Positions 11,760 through 22,385 of a stretch of 64,000 nt of DNA are shown in pieces. The translations under genes were made by a program, and so were the position numbers. The notes below the pieces were generated by a model. That model saw nothing but the letters and a program-made list of their open reading frames with translations, was not told the origin of the DNA and made no database searches. Source of the DNA: Micropterix aruncella (taxonomy: Eukaryota > Arthropoda > Insecta > Lepidoptera > Micropterigidae); NCBI GenBank assembly GCA_944548615.1, contig OX155973.1, forward strand, positions 3,753,921 through 3,817,920, read 5' to 3'. Each line of letters opens with the position of its first letter. Positions within the stretch are counted from its first letter, which is position 1.

Positions 11760-12140
11760 AAACATTGCAAGGTAAATAAAAGCTTGTAATGAATTAATAG
11801 TTTAAAAAAAACACTATAGACACGCTTTTATGCACGTAAAAACCACATCATCAGACCTTGAAACCTAATCGTGGTCAAAGTTCATTCCAAGACTTTTCTA
11901 ACAAGTCCAAACACAGCTATGATACGATGTTCCATCATGAAGTTCCAGTTCATATCTTCCGACTCCATCATCAGATCAGTTCGACAGTACCATATTATTG
12001 AATTGTCATCAGAACTACATACAGCTGCCAATTTTCCTGACGTTACGATCCTTGGAAGATGGTTAAATTAGTTACCTTAGATTCCATTACATACTCGTAG
12101 TTAGTTACATACAGGTCGACCTAATAAAAGCGTGTTAAAT
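11760..12140 (+). repeat. REP-C, tandem copy 1
   Basis: The unit opens with a CACGCTTTT motif, carries CATCATCAGA segments, and closes with ACAGGTCGACCTAATAAAAG followed by CGTGTTAAA. The organisation resembles the 3' region of a non-LTR element of RTE type, but that is inference because no coding part is present. Confidence 0.65.
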
Positions 12141-12532
12141 AAATGATTAGTTTGAAAAAAATCACTATAAGCACGCTTTTGGGCTATGATACGATATTCA
12201 CATACACACGGCTATGATACGATATTCCATCATGCAATGCCAGTGCCTATCTTCCGGCTTCATCATCAGACCTTGAAACCTAATCGTGGTCAAAATTCAT
12301 TCCAAGACTAACAAGTCCAAACCCAGCTATGATACGATGTTTCATCATGAAGTTCCAGTTCATATCTTCCGACTTCATCATCAGATCAGTTCGACAGTAC
12401 CATATTATTGTATTGTCATCAGAACTACTTACAGCTGCCAAATTTCATGAGGCTACGATCCTTGGAACATGGTTAAATTAGTTACCATTACATAGTTACA
12501 TACAGGTCGACCTAATAAAAGCGTGTTAAAAA
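12141..12532 (+). repeat. REP-C, tandem copy 2
   Basis: This is a head-to-tail repeat of the preceding unit with the same start and closing motif. It has a longer 5' part with a duplicated GGCTATGATACGATATTC. A third copy lies at 27211-27815. Confidence 0.7.
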
Positions 12533-12925
12533 GATGCAAGTAATGCACTGTCACCGGACGTTAACTTAATTAACGAAGTTTAGTTAACAGGTGGTTAGTG
12601 CAATTGCCCTTGGTCACGGTCGAGGTACTGTCGCTGCTTACTTTGGCACTCTCGCTATACAGGATCCAGTATGTTTCCTTTATCTTAGTCGTAAGATTTA
12701 CTGCTGCGTTAATTATTTTACGAGCCGTTTGAGTACTGCGAGGCATACGTGGCATTAAATTTCTCTGGATAATCACTCGCTGTAATTGCATAGTTAAAGC
12801 AGGGCGTTTACGACAAGTGTTAAAAATACCACTTGCGGAAAATACTTTCCAAATTCTGAATAAATCGAGACTCGACTCGACGTTATCATTTGGGGTGCAT
12901 CACTATTTTTTTATGTAATATGGAA
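12533..12925. other. Unassigned stretch
   Basis: Nothing recognisable. It is the left flank of the REP-A insertion at 12942. Confidence 0.35.
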
Positions 12926-12941
12926 AGAGATAACCTACAAC

Positions 12942-13609
12942 TAGGGTTGTCGATTACAGCGGGCGAGCCCGTCACCTCAGGAAGTTTTAACGGTTAGTCG
13001 TTCTATCTCCCTGGAGTGAGCGCAGAAGACTTGGACAAAACAGTCCACCGTCTAGCTCCGCCACAAACCCGTAAGAGGCCAACGCCTTAACCGCGAGATA
13101 GCCAGGAGTGTTACCCGGCGGGCTTACACTCACGCCCTTACTTCCAATTGTGACCAGATTACTCCAGTCTCTCGATTGGTTACGAGTTCGAGGTCGCTTG
13201 CGCGGCCCTCTCCCTTACGAAGCGGTGAAACGGTGTATACCGAATCTATCGCGGACCACAGCGTCCTTTGCCCGGCTGTTTACCCAGGATCGGATAGCCG
13301 ATGGTCTTTTCAAGAGCAGTCGCCGTAAGGTCCGCAACCACCCCCCGCTCTATAGGAAACAGTACTGCTTCCAGACTCTCCCGACTGTTAGTCAGAGTGC
13401 ACAGTCGATTGGCTTACACCGCACGGTGCGCAGACCGTCCAGGAGCGCCAGAAGGTTGATTCTAAGGGAAACTAACCTTAGGGTCAGAGTCATACCCAGG
13501 CTCGCACTTCATGCGCGGTGGCCGTCGGATAGGTGTTGACCCGTGAGTGTGACCAATCCTGAACAGAATGGGCCTTCGTGGCCAACTCAGCAAGGGCCCA
13601 TTAACTCCC
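12942..13609 (-). repeat. REP-A copy, full length, with target duplication
   Basis: The 668-bp body runs on the plus strand from CTAGGGTTGTCGATTACAGC to GGGCCCATTAACTCCC. It is flanked by AGAGATAACCTACA plus AC or GC at 12926-12941 and 13610-13625 (16 bp with one mismatch). This is one of the cleanest copies and a good reference for the family. Confidence 0.9.
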
Positions 13610-13700
13610 AGAGATAACCTACAGCAAGTGATGTAAGTGTACAGACGTGTGCAGATTTTAAAAAATATATATTTATTTGCTTATTTAGAATTATCTGCAT

Positions 13701-14150
13701 CAGTGTTTCCCAATTAGTGGTACGCGTACCCCTGGGGGTACGCGGGGTTGCTTTAGGGTGTACGCGCAGCAAGCTATTGACTAATGCAATTATTAGTAGT
13801 CGATTTGACCTTTTGTGGCTGCAAGTATCTGATATATTCACCAAATTAAATGACTTGAATTTGAGACATATCCAGGATAGAAGCATATGTATGTAGGATA
13901 AAACTGAATTAACAATATCAAAATGTCTCTCTTGACATCGCTGCTTGGCATATGCAAATATGACGAGTTTGCAAATCTAAATCTATATTTGAAGGAATAC
14001 GAAACTATCTGCCTACCTGCATTATGGATAGCAATATTTACAGTGAAACGAGCGGAACTCGTATGAATACGATGCGACAATCACCCCTATACCGCAAAAG
14101 AGGGGATTCGCGCTTGTAGATTTATCTGATCAACTTCTTTGCAATGCACG
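13701..14150 (+). mobile_element. hAT-type DNA transposon relic
   Basis: It opens with CAGTGTTTCCCAATTAGTGG followed by a GGTACGCG palindromic region. This is the style of terminus seen in hAT elements that carry ZBED/SCAND3-like transposases. About 110 bp downstream the plus strand reads VSDIFTKLNDLNLRHIQDRS, resembling a mid-transposase segment of that group, then degenerates with stops. The second terminus was not found. The short distance from terminus to mid-protein sequence suggests internal deletion. Confidence 0.45.
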
Positions 14151-15419
14151 ACAATTTATTTAGTATCACTTATCTATTTTTCTTAATTAAATTTTATTAA
14201 ATTACAACTATAAATGTATATATTTATTACATAGCTATATTTTTTATAAAATTGGTATATTTATGTGTATATACAGGTGGTGGGTCCAAATAATTTATTT
14301 TAAAAAAACACTTCATTTCTTAAAATTGCATAAAAATATGCACATCTAGAGACGGGCCAAATTATCGCCTAGTTAGATGTGCTATTGGCAGTAAAGGTCA
14401 TGTAAGATGTGTTAAACCTCCCTATATTAATTATTAAATAATTTATATAATTATTATAAGATTACATGACCTATGAATGAACTGTATACCTAATCCTATG
14501 TACCTAAATAAATAAAATAAAAATAATAAATTCTGTGGTTTAGACAATTGTTTAAAATACTGAAAAAGGGTATAAAAAATAATAAAATAATAATTTGAAA
14601 AAATATATAACAATAATAACAATATTATTAATAATAATACCTAGTAATAATGATTATAAATTAAATTTAAACAATTAAAAAATAATATTTTAGATCTTTC
14701 CTTGACACAACCGTGGCACTCTAGCGTGACTCCCGATGTGAGCTCGCCTTAACACAGGGGTGCCTAGCAAGGCGGGCTCGGCTGCTCTTTGCTTAGCATA
14801 ATAGAAAGATTATCATATCGATGCGGACCCGAAGTCTTCACAAATTGACGATTTTCAGGGGTTCATAACTGGCGTTATTATATCAAACATGAAATTATTC
14901 ATGCGGATATTTTTTTCCATATAAAAGTAGTTTTCTAAGTATAAATTGGCAATGTGGTATAACAAACTTCGCAAGTGGGTACGAAATTAGCCATAGTCTT
15001 GTACTATGTTTGTCTTGTAATGTGTTTTTGTCTGATGAGTTTGGCTGTGGAAAGATTGTTTATGTTATTTATTTATATTTGTATATTACCGCTGAATAAA
15101 AGCTTTTCTCATTTAAGTGTCATGCAGGGTTCTAATCCTATTCGTCCTTTTGCGGAATAATGCGGATGGAAGGCTGTGTAAATAAGCCGGGATTACTAAT
15201 CGCTCGTAAAGATGGCTAAGTACGGTCCAGGATTTCTGTCAACGAGCTATATACCCTCGTTAAGGCAGAGGCAGCCATCTTGGAACGTTGCTACAGCAGC
15301 TAAATGTCACGTCTCCTCAATAAATAATTTATTCTTCTTTGGGTGCCTCTCCAATTAGTGATGGTTGGCAGTCAGCTCTGCATACTTCTTTTTGTCCTAT
15401 CCATATGAATCAGAGTTCA
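14151..15419. other. AT-rich stretch, no gene seen
   Basis: The stretch is AT-rich. A small imperfect hairpin (GAGCTCGCCTT with AAGGCGGGCTC) lies at about 14741-14781. Nothing else is assignable. Confidence 0.35.
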
Positions 15420-15937
15420 ATGCTTTACCGCGAGAAGCCGGATATGAACCCAGCGGACAGATATGAACTCGCGCCCTTACTTCCAGTTACGGCCAGATTT
15501 TTCCCGACTGGTTACGGGTTCGAGGTCACTTGCTCAGTCCTCTCTCTTACGTAGCGGTGATTCTGTGTCTATCGCGGACCGCGGCATCCTTTGCCCGGCT
15601 GTTCACCCGGTATCGGCTAGCTGATTGGTCGTTTCAAGAGCAGTTGCCGTAAGGTTAACAACGACCCCCGCTGTATAGGAAAGAAAATCGTTTCCAGGCG
15701 CCCCCGGTTATCAGTCGGAATGCACAGTCGATTGGCTGACGTCGCACGGTGCGCTAACCGTCCAGGAGCGCTCGAAGTACGATTCCCAGGGGAACTGGCC
15801 CGCAGGCACAGAGTCCTACCCGGGCTCGCACTTGGATGCTACCGGATGGGTGTTGACCTGTGAGTTGGGCCGACCCTAACAACTGCACTGGGCCACTTCG
15901 TGGTCCAACTGCACCCAGCCCATTAGCTCTCTAGACC
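15420..15937 (-). repeat. REP-A copy, 3' end missing, host of another REP-A
   Basis: The 5' half and GGGCCC-like end are present on the minus strand, but the terminal hairpin end is lost near 15420. Its 5' end contains TAGCTCTCTAGACC, which is duplicated on the far side of the next copy. Confidence 0.8.
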
Positions 15938-16611
15938 TTTGGGAGCTAATGGGCCCTTGCTGAGTTGGCCACGAAGACCCATTCTGTTCAGGGTTTGTCA
16001 CACTCACGGGTCAACACCCATCCGGCGGCCTCCACGCATGAAGTGCGAGCCCGGGTAGGACTCTGGCCTTAGGGCTAGTTTCCCCTAGGAATCAACCTTC
16101 TGGCGCTTCTAGACGGTATGCACACCGTGCAGCGTAAGCCAATAGACTGTGCACTCTGACTAACAGTCGGGGGAGTCTGGAAGCAGTACTGTTTCATATA
16201 TAGCGGGGGTGGGTACGGACCTTACGGCGACTGCTCTTGAAACGACCATCGGCTACCCAATCCTGGGTGAACAGCGGGGCAAAGGATGCCGTGGTCCGCG
16301 ATATATTCGGTATACACCGTTTCACCGCTTCGTAAGGGAGAGGACCGCGCAAGCGACCGCGAACTCGTAACCAATCGAGAGACCGGAGTAATCTGGTCGA
16401 AATTGGAAGCAAGGGCGTGAGTGAAAGCCCGCTGGGTAACACTCCTGGCTGTCTCGCGGTTAAAGCGTTGGCCTCTTGCGGACATGTGGCGGAGCTTTGC
16501 GGTGGATTGTTTTGTCCAAGTCTTCTGCGTTCACTTCACGGAAGAGAGAACGACTAATCGTTAAAACTCCCTGAGGTGACGGGTTCGCCCGTTGCAGTTG
16601 ACAACTCTATA
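15938..16611 (+). repeat. REP-A copy inserted next to the 5' end of another REP-A
   Basis: The 674-bp body runs from TTTGGGAGCTAATGGGCCC to the GTTGACAACTCTA end. Perfect 14-bp direct repeats TAGCTCTCTAGACC lie at 15924-15937 and 16612-16625. The orientation is opposite to its host copy, producing a 5'-to-5' pair. Confidence 0.9.
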
Positions 16612-16755
16612 TAGCTCTCTAGACCGCGATACTGTTCTCTTCTCCCATTAGCCTCTACGGGTTTCACAATGTCTTTACGTTGTGTAATGCTCATTAGAGC
16701 GAATGAACTAGAACGACGCCGGTGTCTCTCTCGCTTGCTGTGTATGGAATTGTTC

Positions 16756-17375
16756 AAAACAGTTGCGGCGGCAAATTGGTCCACATTACGGAGCAAATTG
16801 CACAGTAACGAGTAGGCAACGAGTGCCGCATAACGATCGAATGGCTGCCTGACAAACCAGATCGACGCCGACGTCTTCTTCCTATAGTTATTAGTAACCA
16901 GCTATTTTGGCTTGCAAAAATCTAAACTAATGTCCCACGAATACGTGATCTAATAGGCCCTGTTGCAGTTTGGCCACTAAGACCCATGTGGTCAGGGTCG
17001 GTCAACAGGCGGCCTCCACGCAGAAGTGCGAGGCAGGGTAGGACCTTATTAGTCAACCTTCGGGCGCTCCTGGACGGTTTGCGCACCGTGCGGCGTCAGC
17101 CAATCGATTGTGCATTCTGACCGACAACCGGGGGAATCTGGAAACAGTATTGTCTCCTATAGAGCGGGGTAGTTGTTCATCTTACTTCAACTGCTCTTGA
17201 AACGACCAATCGGCTACCCGATACCTGGTGAACAGCCGGGCAAAGGATTCCGTGGTCCGCGATAGATTCGGTAGACACCGTATCACAGTATGACCGCGCA
17301 AGCGACCTCGAACCTGTAACCAGTTCAGTGCAATTTGCTCCGTAATGTGGACAAATTTGTCGCCGCAACTGTTTT
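16756..17375. repeat. Inverted repeat pair of ~50 bp flanking a REP-A fragment
   Basis: Arms at 16756-16806 and 17327-17375 read AAAACAGTTGCGGCG then CCACATTACGGAGCAAATTG on one strand and the complement on the other, with a few indels. They enclose about 520 bp including the REP-A fragment. This may be the ends of a DNA element or an inverted duplication of the flank. Confidence 0.7.
16930..17326 (+). repeat. REP-A fragment, lacking the hairpin end
   Basis: It begins CTAATAGGCCCTGTTGCAG and runs to the GACCTCGAACCTGTAACCAG region, with internal deletions (for example before 17046 and near 17285). It is lost where the right inverted-repeat arm begins. Confidence 0.8.
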
Positions 17376-17743
17376 AGTGGTGAGTGATTTTGGACTTTTT
17401 GTGTAAAGTGAGTAATGTTTGGACAAACAAAAAGTGTTTGTTGCGCTTTCATCTACATAAAACGGATTCCAATTTTTTTAGCAAAATGTCTCAAAAAATC
17501 TAAATAAAAATATATATTTTTAATAAAGTTACAAATATTTCTGGTATTATGAACCCAAATGATGATGTTAAATATACCGTTAGAAAGCGCGTTTTGTACA
17601 ATCGTGTCCCAAAAATTTGACGGCCATATTGATGACGTAATCAACGCCGCTAGAGGTCCAGACAAATTTGTGTGTCTGGCTTTTTAGATTTGTCTACCCA
17701 TGTACTATCTGAATCCAAAAGGGCGTATTGGTTGCCAGATCTG
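17376..17743. other. Unassigned stretch
   Basis: AT-rich; no gene or repeat recognised. It is the left flank of the next REP-A insertion. Confidence 0.35.
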
Positions 17744-17760
17744 AAACTTTTTTCAGCTAC

Positions 17761-18299
17761 ATTTAAGGTTGTCGACTACAGCGGACGAGCCCGTCACCTC
17801 AGGAAGTTTTAACGATTAGTCGTTCTATCTCCCTGGACTGAACGCAGAAGACTTTGACAAAAGAGTCCACCGTCTAGCTCCGCCACAAACCCGTAAGAGG
17901 CCAACGCCTTAACCGCGAGATAGCCAGGAGTGTTACCCAGCGGGCTTACACTCACGCCCTTACTTCCAATTGTGACCAGATTACTCCAGTCTCTCGATTG
18001 GTTACGAGTTCGAGGTCGCTTGCGCGGTCCTCTCCCTTACGAAGCGGTGAAACGGTGTATACCGAATCTATCGCGGACCACAGCGTCCTTTGCCCGGCTG
18101 TTCATCCAGGATCGGGTAGCTGATGGTCGTTTCAAGAGCAGCCGCCGTAAGGTCCGCAACCACCCCTGTTCTATAGGAAACGGTACTGCTTCCAGACTCC
18201 CCCGACTGTTAGTCAGAGTGCGCAATCGATTGGCTTATACTGCACGGTGCGCAGACCGTCCAGGAGCGCCAGAAGGTCGATTCCCATGGGAAACTAACC
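17761..18299 (-). repeat. REP-A copy, 5'-truncated, with 17-bp target duplication
   Basis: Perfect AAACTTTTTTCAGCTAC repeats lie at 17744-17760 and 18300-18316. The 539-bp body keeps the hairpin end (17765-17797) but stops at GGGAAACTAACC, losing about 130 bp of the family's 5' end. Truncation inside an intact target duplication shows it happened during insertion. Confidence 0.9.
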
Positions 18300-18316
18300 A
18301 AACTTTTTTCAGCTAC

Positions 18317-18763
18317 CTCACCCCACTATTTCGAACTATTCCATATACAGCAAGTATTATTGCATATCTCTTAACTCCATCCTTTATTTGCTTCTGTCCG
18401 CCATCTGCATGACCGTCATATCGACCTCTTCAAAAATGTGATACTTCCGACACATTCTGCTAGCTTGTAAAACTCCTTTTTGAAAGGCTTCATCCTCACT
18501 GCACTCGCTATTTTGAACACGATACATCATGTGTACCTATTTTTAGTATCGCATCGCACCAATAGTGAAACCTTAGTAGTTCTGCTTCCGTTTCCTCGTC
18601 CGCTTCAACTTTTAATTGGGGTTCAAATTTCCAACTTGCTCTTTGCTCCGATAGCCGATCAGTGCTGCAAGCACTATTAAATCGTAGGCTATCATTGAAA
18701 CTTGTAGTTCCCAATTAGTTTTTGATTAATACCCATTTGAAAAAGAACCTAAACAGGCTTATA
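18317..18763. other. Unassigned stretch with a short minus-strand frame
   Basis: A 68-residue minus-strand open frame (18508-18714) begins GTTSFNDSLRF and contains EADEETEAELLRFHYW. I do not recognise it and it may be chance. A short (AAT)n at 18764 begins the next LINE. Confidence 0.3.
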
Positions 18764-19783
18764 ATAATAATAATAATAATAATAAACTCTATATTTGCAC
18801 TTAATTGTTATACAAAAAGGCGAGCTTATTGCCACATGGCAATTTTATTTTATTTTATTTTATAGCAAACTTACAGATAGTAAATATATGAAACTAGTAT
18901 TTTAAAACATATTCAAACGAAACTAATTTACTATCCTATGAATAGTTTGCAATGCTTGCATTACAAATTAACAGAAATAACATGAACACGTTGATAGTAG
19001 AGAAAAAAAATAATAAAGCTAATAATAATATAAGGGTAAGAAAAGTAATAATTAAATAAGTTGTAAATATGGTTATTTGGATATAGCAAAATAGAAGTAT
19101 GGGTTATTGGATAATAATATTTATTATACATAATACGATATAATACAATAGTATGTTATAATAAAATAATAATATAATAATCATATAATACAGTACATTA
19201 GGAAGGAAGTTAGTGAACTCTTAAGAAGTAGGAGATATGATCGAGTCTTTTATTAAATTAATGGAGTCATAAAATATGTCTAAGCCTTTACACGATTTAT
19301 CAAAAACGCGACACATTCTGGCAAGAGGTCTATTCGATCCGATGTTGTTATTGCAAGCGACAACCGAAAATGTTTGAGAGCTCCTCGTTAGTCGCGGTGG
19401 CACACGAAATTGAACTCTTTCTAGACTAGCTGGGCTGTCTAGTCGATTGTGCAAAAGCTTATGGAGACACGTTACATCAGTTATAGTCCTACGTGTTTTT
19501 AAGTCTATTAGGTTGAAGTGAGAAAGCCTCTCTACATAACCTTTCAGAGTATTTCTTAGGCCACATTTGTTCGACAGCATACGTGTGAATTTATTTTGGA
19601 CTCGTTCAATTCTATCGCTGTGAACATTGTAAAGCGGATTCCAGAACACTGATCCATACTCCAGAACCGATCTAATCAATGATGAATAGACGGATATTAG
19701 AGGTTTTGGATGTCGAAATGGCTTCATTGTTCTGAAGACAAAACCAAGAAGTTTACTTGCTTTTTCGACAATCCCAATGTCTT
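18764..19783 (-). mobile_element. LINE, 5'-truncated, with 168-residue C-terminal frame
   Basis: The tail is (ATT)n on the minus strand at 18764-18785. An open frame from about 19780 to 19221 reads KASKLLGFVFR, then SSLIRSVLEYGSVFWNPLYN, RIERVQNKFTRML, LKTRRTITD and LDIFYDS. This is the post-catalytic region of a LINE ORF2, similar in layout to 4036-4554 but clearly a different family. A poly(AAAAT) patch lies in the 3' UTR at 18843-18862. The RT catalytic core and endonuclease are absent. The frame has no internal stop, so the insertion is probably fairly young. Confidence 0.8.
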
Positions 19784-19814
19784 ACAACTAACCTAAACAC
19801 AGTGGTACATGCGC

Positions 19815-20150
19815 GCTTTGTGAAAATAAAGATTATTACATAATATATAGACCGTCTGCATAACATACAGACAACTGGAAGAATTTAAAACTAATAACGA
19901 ATAATGCCCGAGGAGAGGAAATTGGGAGAGGAAGAGGAGAGAAAGGGAAGAACTGGTAACTTCTTAGAAAGGTAGTAATCCTTAATGTGAGACTTAAGCG
20001 ATGGTAAAGAAGGCGAGTTTCGTATATTTGCTGGGAGATCGTTCCAGAGTCTTGCACCACGGACACAGAAAGAATAGGAATAGAAATCACTATTATGACT
20101 CGGAATGTTAAGTAAACTGTCAGATGCTTATAGTGCAGTCAAAATTATAA
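19815..20150 (-). mobile_element. LINE C-terminal fragment
   Basis: Minus-strand translation gives VRGARLWNDLPANIRNSP and then LKSHIKDYYLSKKLP, a LINE ORF2 C-terminus. It is related to 35592-35800 and lies just upstream of, and in the same orientation as, the preceding LINE. No 3' tail is clear. Confidence 0.65.
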
Positions 20151-20342
20151 TGTAAAATACATATATTTTTTTCGTTGTTTATTTACTTAAAAACCAAATC
20201 TCATTTAATGAAATTATTATCATTCCAATACAAAGTATAATTATTATTATTTAATAATAACTCTAATACATTCAATAATAGGTCTAATAAAATATATTTT
20301 AATCATTTTGCTTCTTAACGCGCTTCAGTCTTAACACCTAAA
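20151..20342. other. AT-rich spacer
   Basis: Nothing recognisable is visible. Confidence 0.35.
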
Positions 20343-20802
20343 TTTATAATCGATCCGGGGAAGAGTTGATAATCCTAGCATGCTAGCGAAGGTTTGTCTC
20401 TTTGTTCCGGACAATTATAATCGTGCTCGCACTCATAATCTATTTGCGGAGCCGTCCTCGCGCACCAACCTAAGTCGATGGAGTCTGCTTACCCGTGCTT
20501 TGCGTCACATAAATGCGCTATGTTCGACAGCGGCAGACTTTGATATTTTTACAGCGAGCCCGCATCTCTTCAAGGTGTGGGCATTGCGCTACTTGTTTAT
20601 GTCAGAATAAAATAAATTGTTTTCACTCTTTTTGTACCGTAAGTTTGTAAGTTTTTTAACATGATTAATGCCTTATTTGTATTTAATGCTTATTTAAACA
20701 TGTTGTGTATGTACTTGTAAGAATTCTATTATTTTTTAAATTTATGTGTATATTGCATATCAACGGATTGGTATAAACTGTTAAGTTGATCTGCTAATGA
20801 AA

Positions 20803-20845
<43 letters not shown>

Positions 20846-20852
20846 ATCGAGT
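20343..20852 (+). mobile_element. LINE-E 3' end with uninterrupted C-terminus
   Basis: The frame reads AKVCLFVPDNYNRARTHNLF, then RTNLSRWSLLTRALRHINAL and DFDIFTASPHLFKVWALRYL, ending FMSE-stop at 20610. This is a LINE ORF2 C-terminus. The 3' UTR ends in (AAAT)n at 20802-20850. A second copy on the minus strand at 61532-62570 is interrupted by a Helitron, so this copy supplies the empty-site sequence. Confidence 0.8.
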
Positions 20853-20876
20853 ATTGGTCGATACTTCAGTAATGGC

Positions 20877-21540
20877 AACTAGAGTTGTCAACTGCAACGG
20901 GCGAACCCGTCACCTCAGGAAGTTTGAACGATTAGTCGTTCTATCTCCCTGAAGTGAGCGCAGAAGACTTGGACAAAACAGTCCACTGTCAAGCTCCGCC
21001 ACATGCCCGTAAGAGGCCAACGCCTTATTCGCGAGATAACCTGGTATGTTACCCAGCGGGCTTACACCCACGCCCTTACTTCCAATTGTGACCAGATTAC
21101 TCCGGTCTCTCGACTGGTTACGAGTTCGAGGTCGCTTGCGCGGTCCTCTCCCTTACGAAGCGGTGAAACGGTGTTTACCGAATCTATCGCGGACCACAGC
21201 GTCCTTTGCCCGGCTGTTCACCCAGGATCGGATGGCCGATGGTCATTTCAAGAGCAGTCGCCGTAAGGTCCGCAACCACCCCCGCTCTATAGGAAACTGT
21301 ACAGTTCCCAGACTCCCCCGACTGTTAGTCGGAGAGCACAGTCGATTGGCTTGCGCCGCTCGGTGCGCAGACCGTCCAGGAGCGCCAGAGGTTTGATTCC
21401 CAGGGGAGACTGGTTGACCCAGTGTCCTACCCAGGTTCGCACCCCATGCGTGGAGGCTATCGGATGGGTGTTGACCCGTGAGTGTGACCGACCCTGAATA
21501 CATGGGTCATCATGGCCACCTCATCATGTTCCCATTAGCT
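20877..21540 (-). repeat. REP-A copy, full length
   Basis: It runs on the plus strand from CAACTAGAGTTGTCAACTGC to CCCATTAGCTC. It abuts a second, opposite-facing copy at its 5' end. A segment near 21415 (TGGTTGACCCAGTG) places it in the same subfamily as 29780-30446 and 41162-41826. Confidence 0.85.
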
Positions 21541-21998
21541 CTACTCCGACTAACAGTCGGGGGAGTCTGGAAACTGTATTGTTTCCTATAGAGCGGGGGT
21601 GGTTGCGTACCCTACGGCGACTGCTCTTGAAATGACCATTGGCCATCCGATCCCGGTTCAGAGCCGGGCAAAGGACGCCTTGGTCCGCGATAGATTCGGT
21701 ATACTCCGTTTCACCGCTTCGTAAGGGAGAGGCCCGCGCAAGCGACCTCGAACTCGGAACCAATCGAGAGACCGGAGAAATCTGGTCACAATTGGAAGTA
21801 AGGGCGCGAGTGTCTCGAGCCGCCGGGAAGTAATTCCTGGCTATCTCGCGGTAAGGAGTTGGTCTCTTTCGGGTTGTGGCGTAGCTAGACGTCGGATTGT
21901 AATGTCCAAAGTCTTCTACGCTCACTGCAGGTCGATAGAACGACTAATCGGTAAAAAGTCCTGTGGTGACGGGCTCGCCCGTTGTAGTTGACAACTCA
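21541..21998 (+). repeat. REP-A copy, 5'-truncated, facing away from the previous one
   Basis: It begins at CTCCGACTAACAGTCGGGGG and is complete to the GTTGACAAC end. REP-B begins immediately afterwards, repeating the REP-A/REP-B adjacency seen at 11122 but at the other end of REP-A. Confidence 0.85.
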
Positions 21999-21999
21999 A

Positions 22000-22290
22000 T
22001 ATGTTAGTCAGAGTTTCAACGAGGGAACTCCTCAACGATCAACAGCACAGAAACAAAATTTTGTATACGCATTCAATTATGATAGCCCATTGTAAGTTTC
22101 TACGCAATAGGGCTGCTGCAATAGGGTTGGTTTTCAATGAGGGGACTTCTCAACGGTCAACAGCACAAACACGAAATTGTTTATAGCATTCAATTATGAT
22201 ATGCTGGCTGCTGCATCCAGGGTTGGCTCGGGACAGACCATTTTAATAAAAGTTTGTTTTTTAAATGTGTTTTTACTATTAACTTATATT
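22000..22290 (+). repeat. REP-B, two units plus 3' terminus
   Basis: Two diverged ~118-bp units (GGTCAACAGCACA-AAAC anchors) are followed by the terminal motif TTTTAATAAAAGTTTG and an AT-rich end. The same terminus follows REP-B at 49541. This suggests that REP-B is the 3' UTR of a non-LTR element with internal tandem repeats. Confidence 0.7.
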
Positions 22291-22385
22291 TTTTCTATCC
22301 CTTCTTTTAATATTTTCTTTTTTCGAAAAATATTATGATCATACTATTACTTTATGTTTTTTACACCGCAATTGTGCATCTAGAT

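Noticed and set aside
13108..13539. Recurrent conserved open frames in REP-A (for example [24 protein letters not shown] text in many copies).
   Set aside because: The same text appears wherever REP-A occurs, overlaps other frames on both strands, starts and stops at different points, and matches no protein family. It follows from repeat identity in GC-rich sequence.
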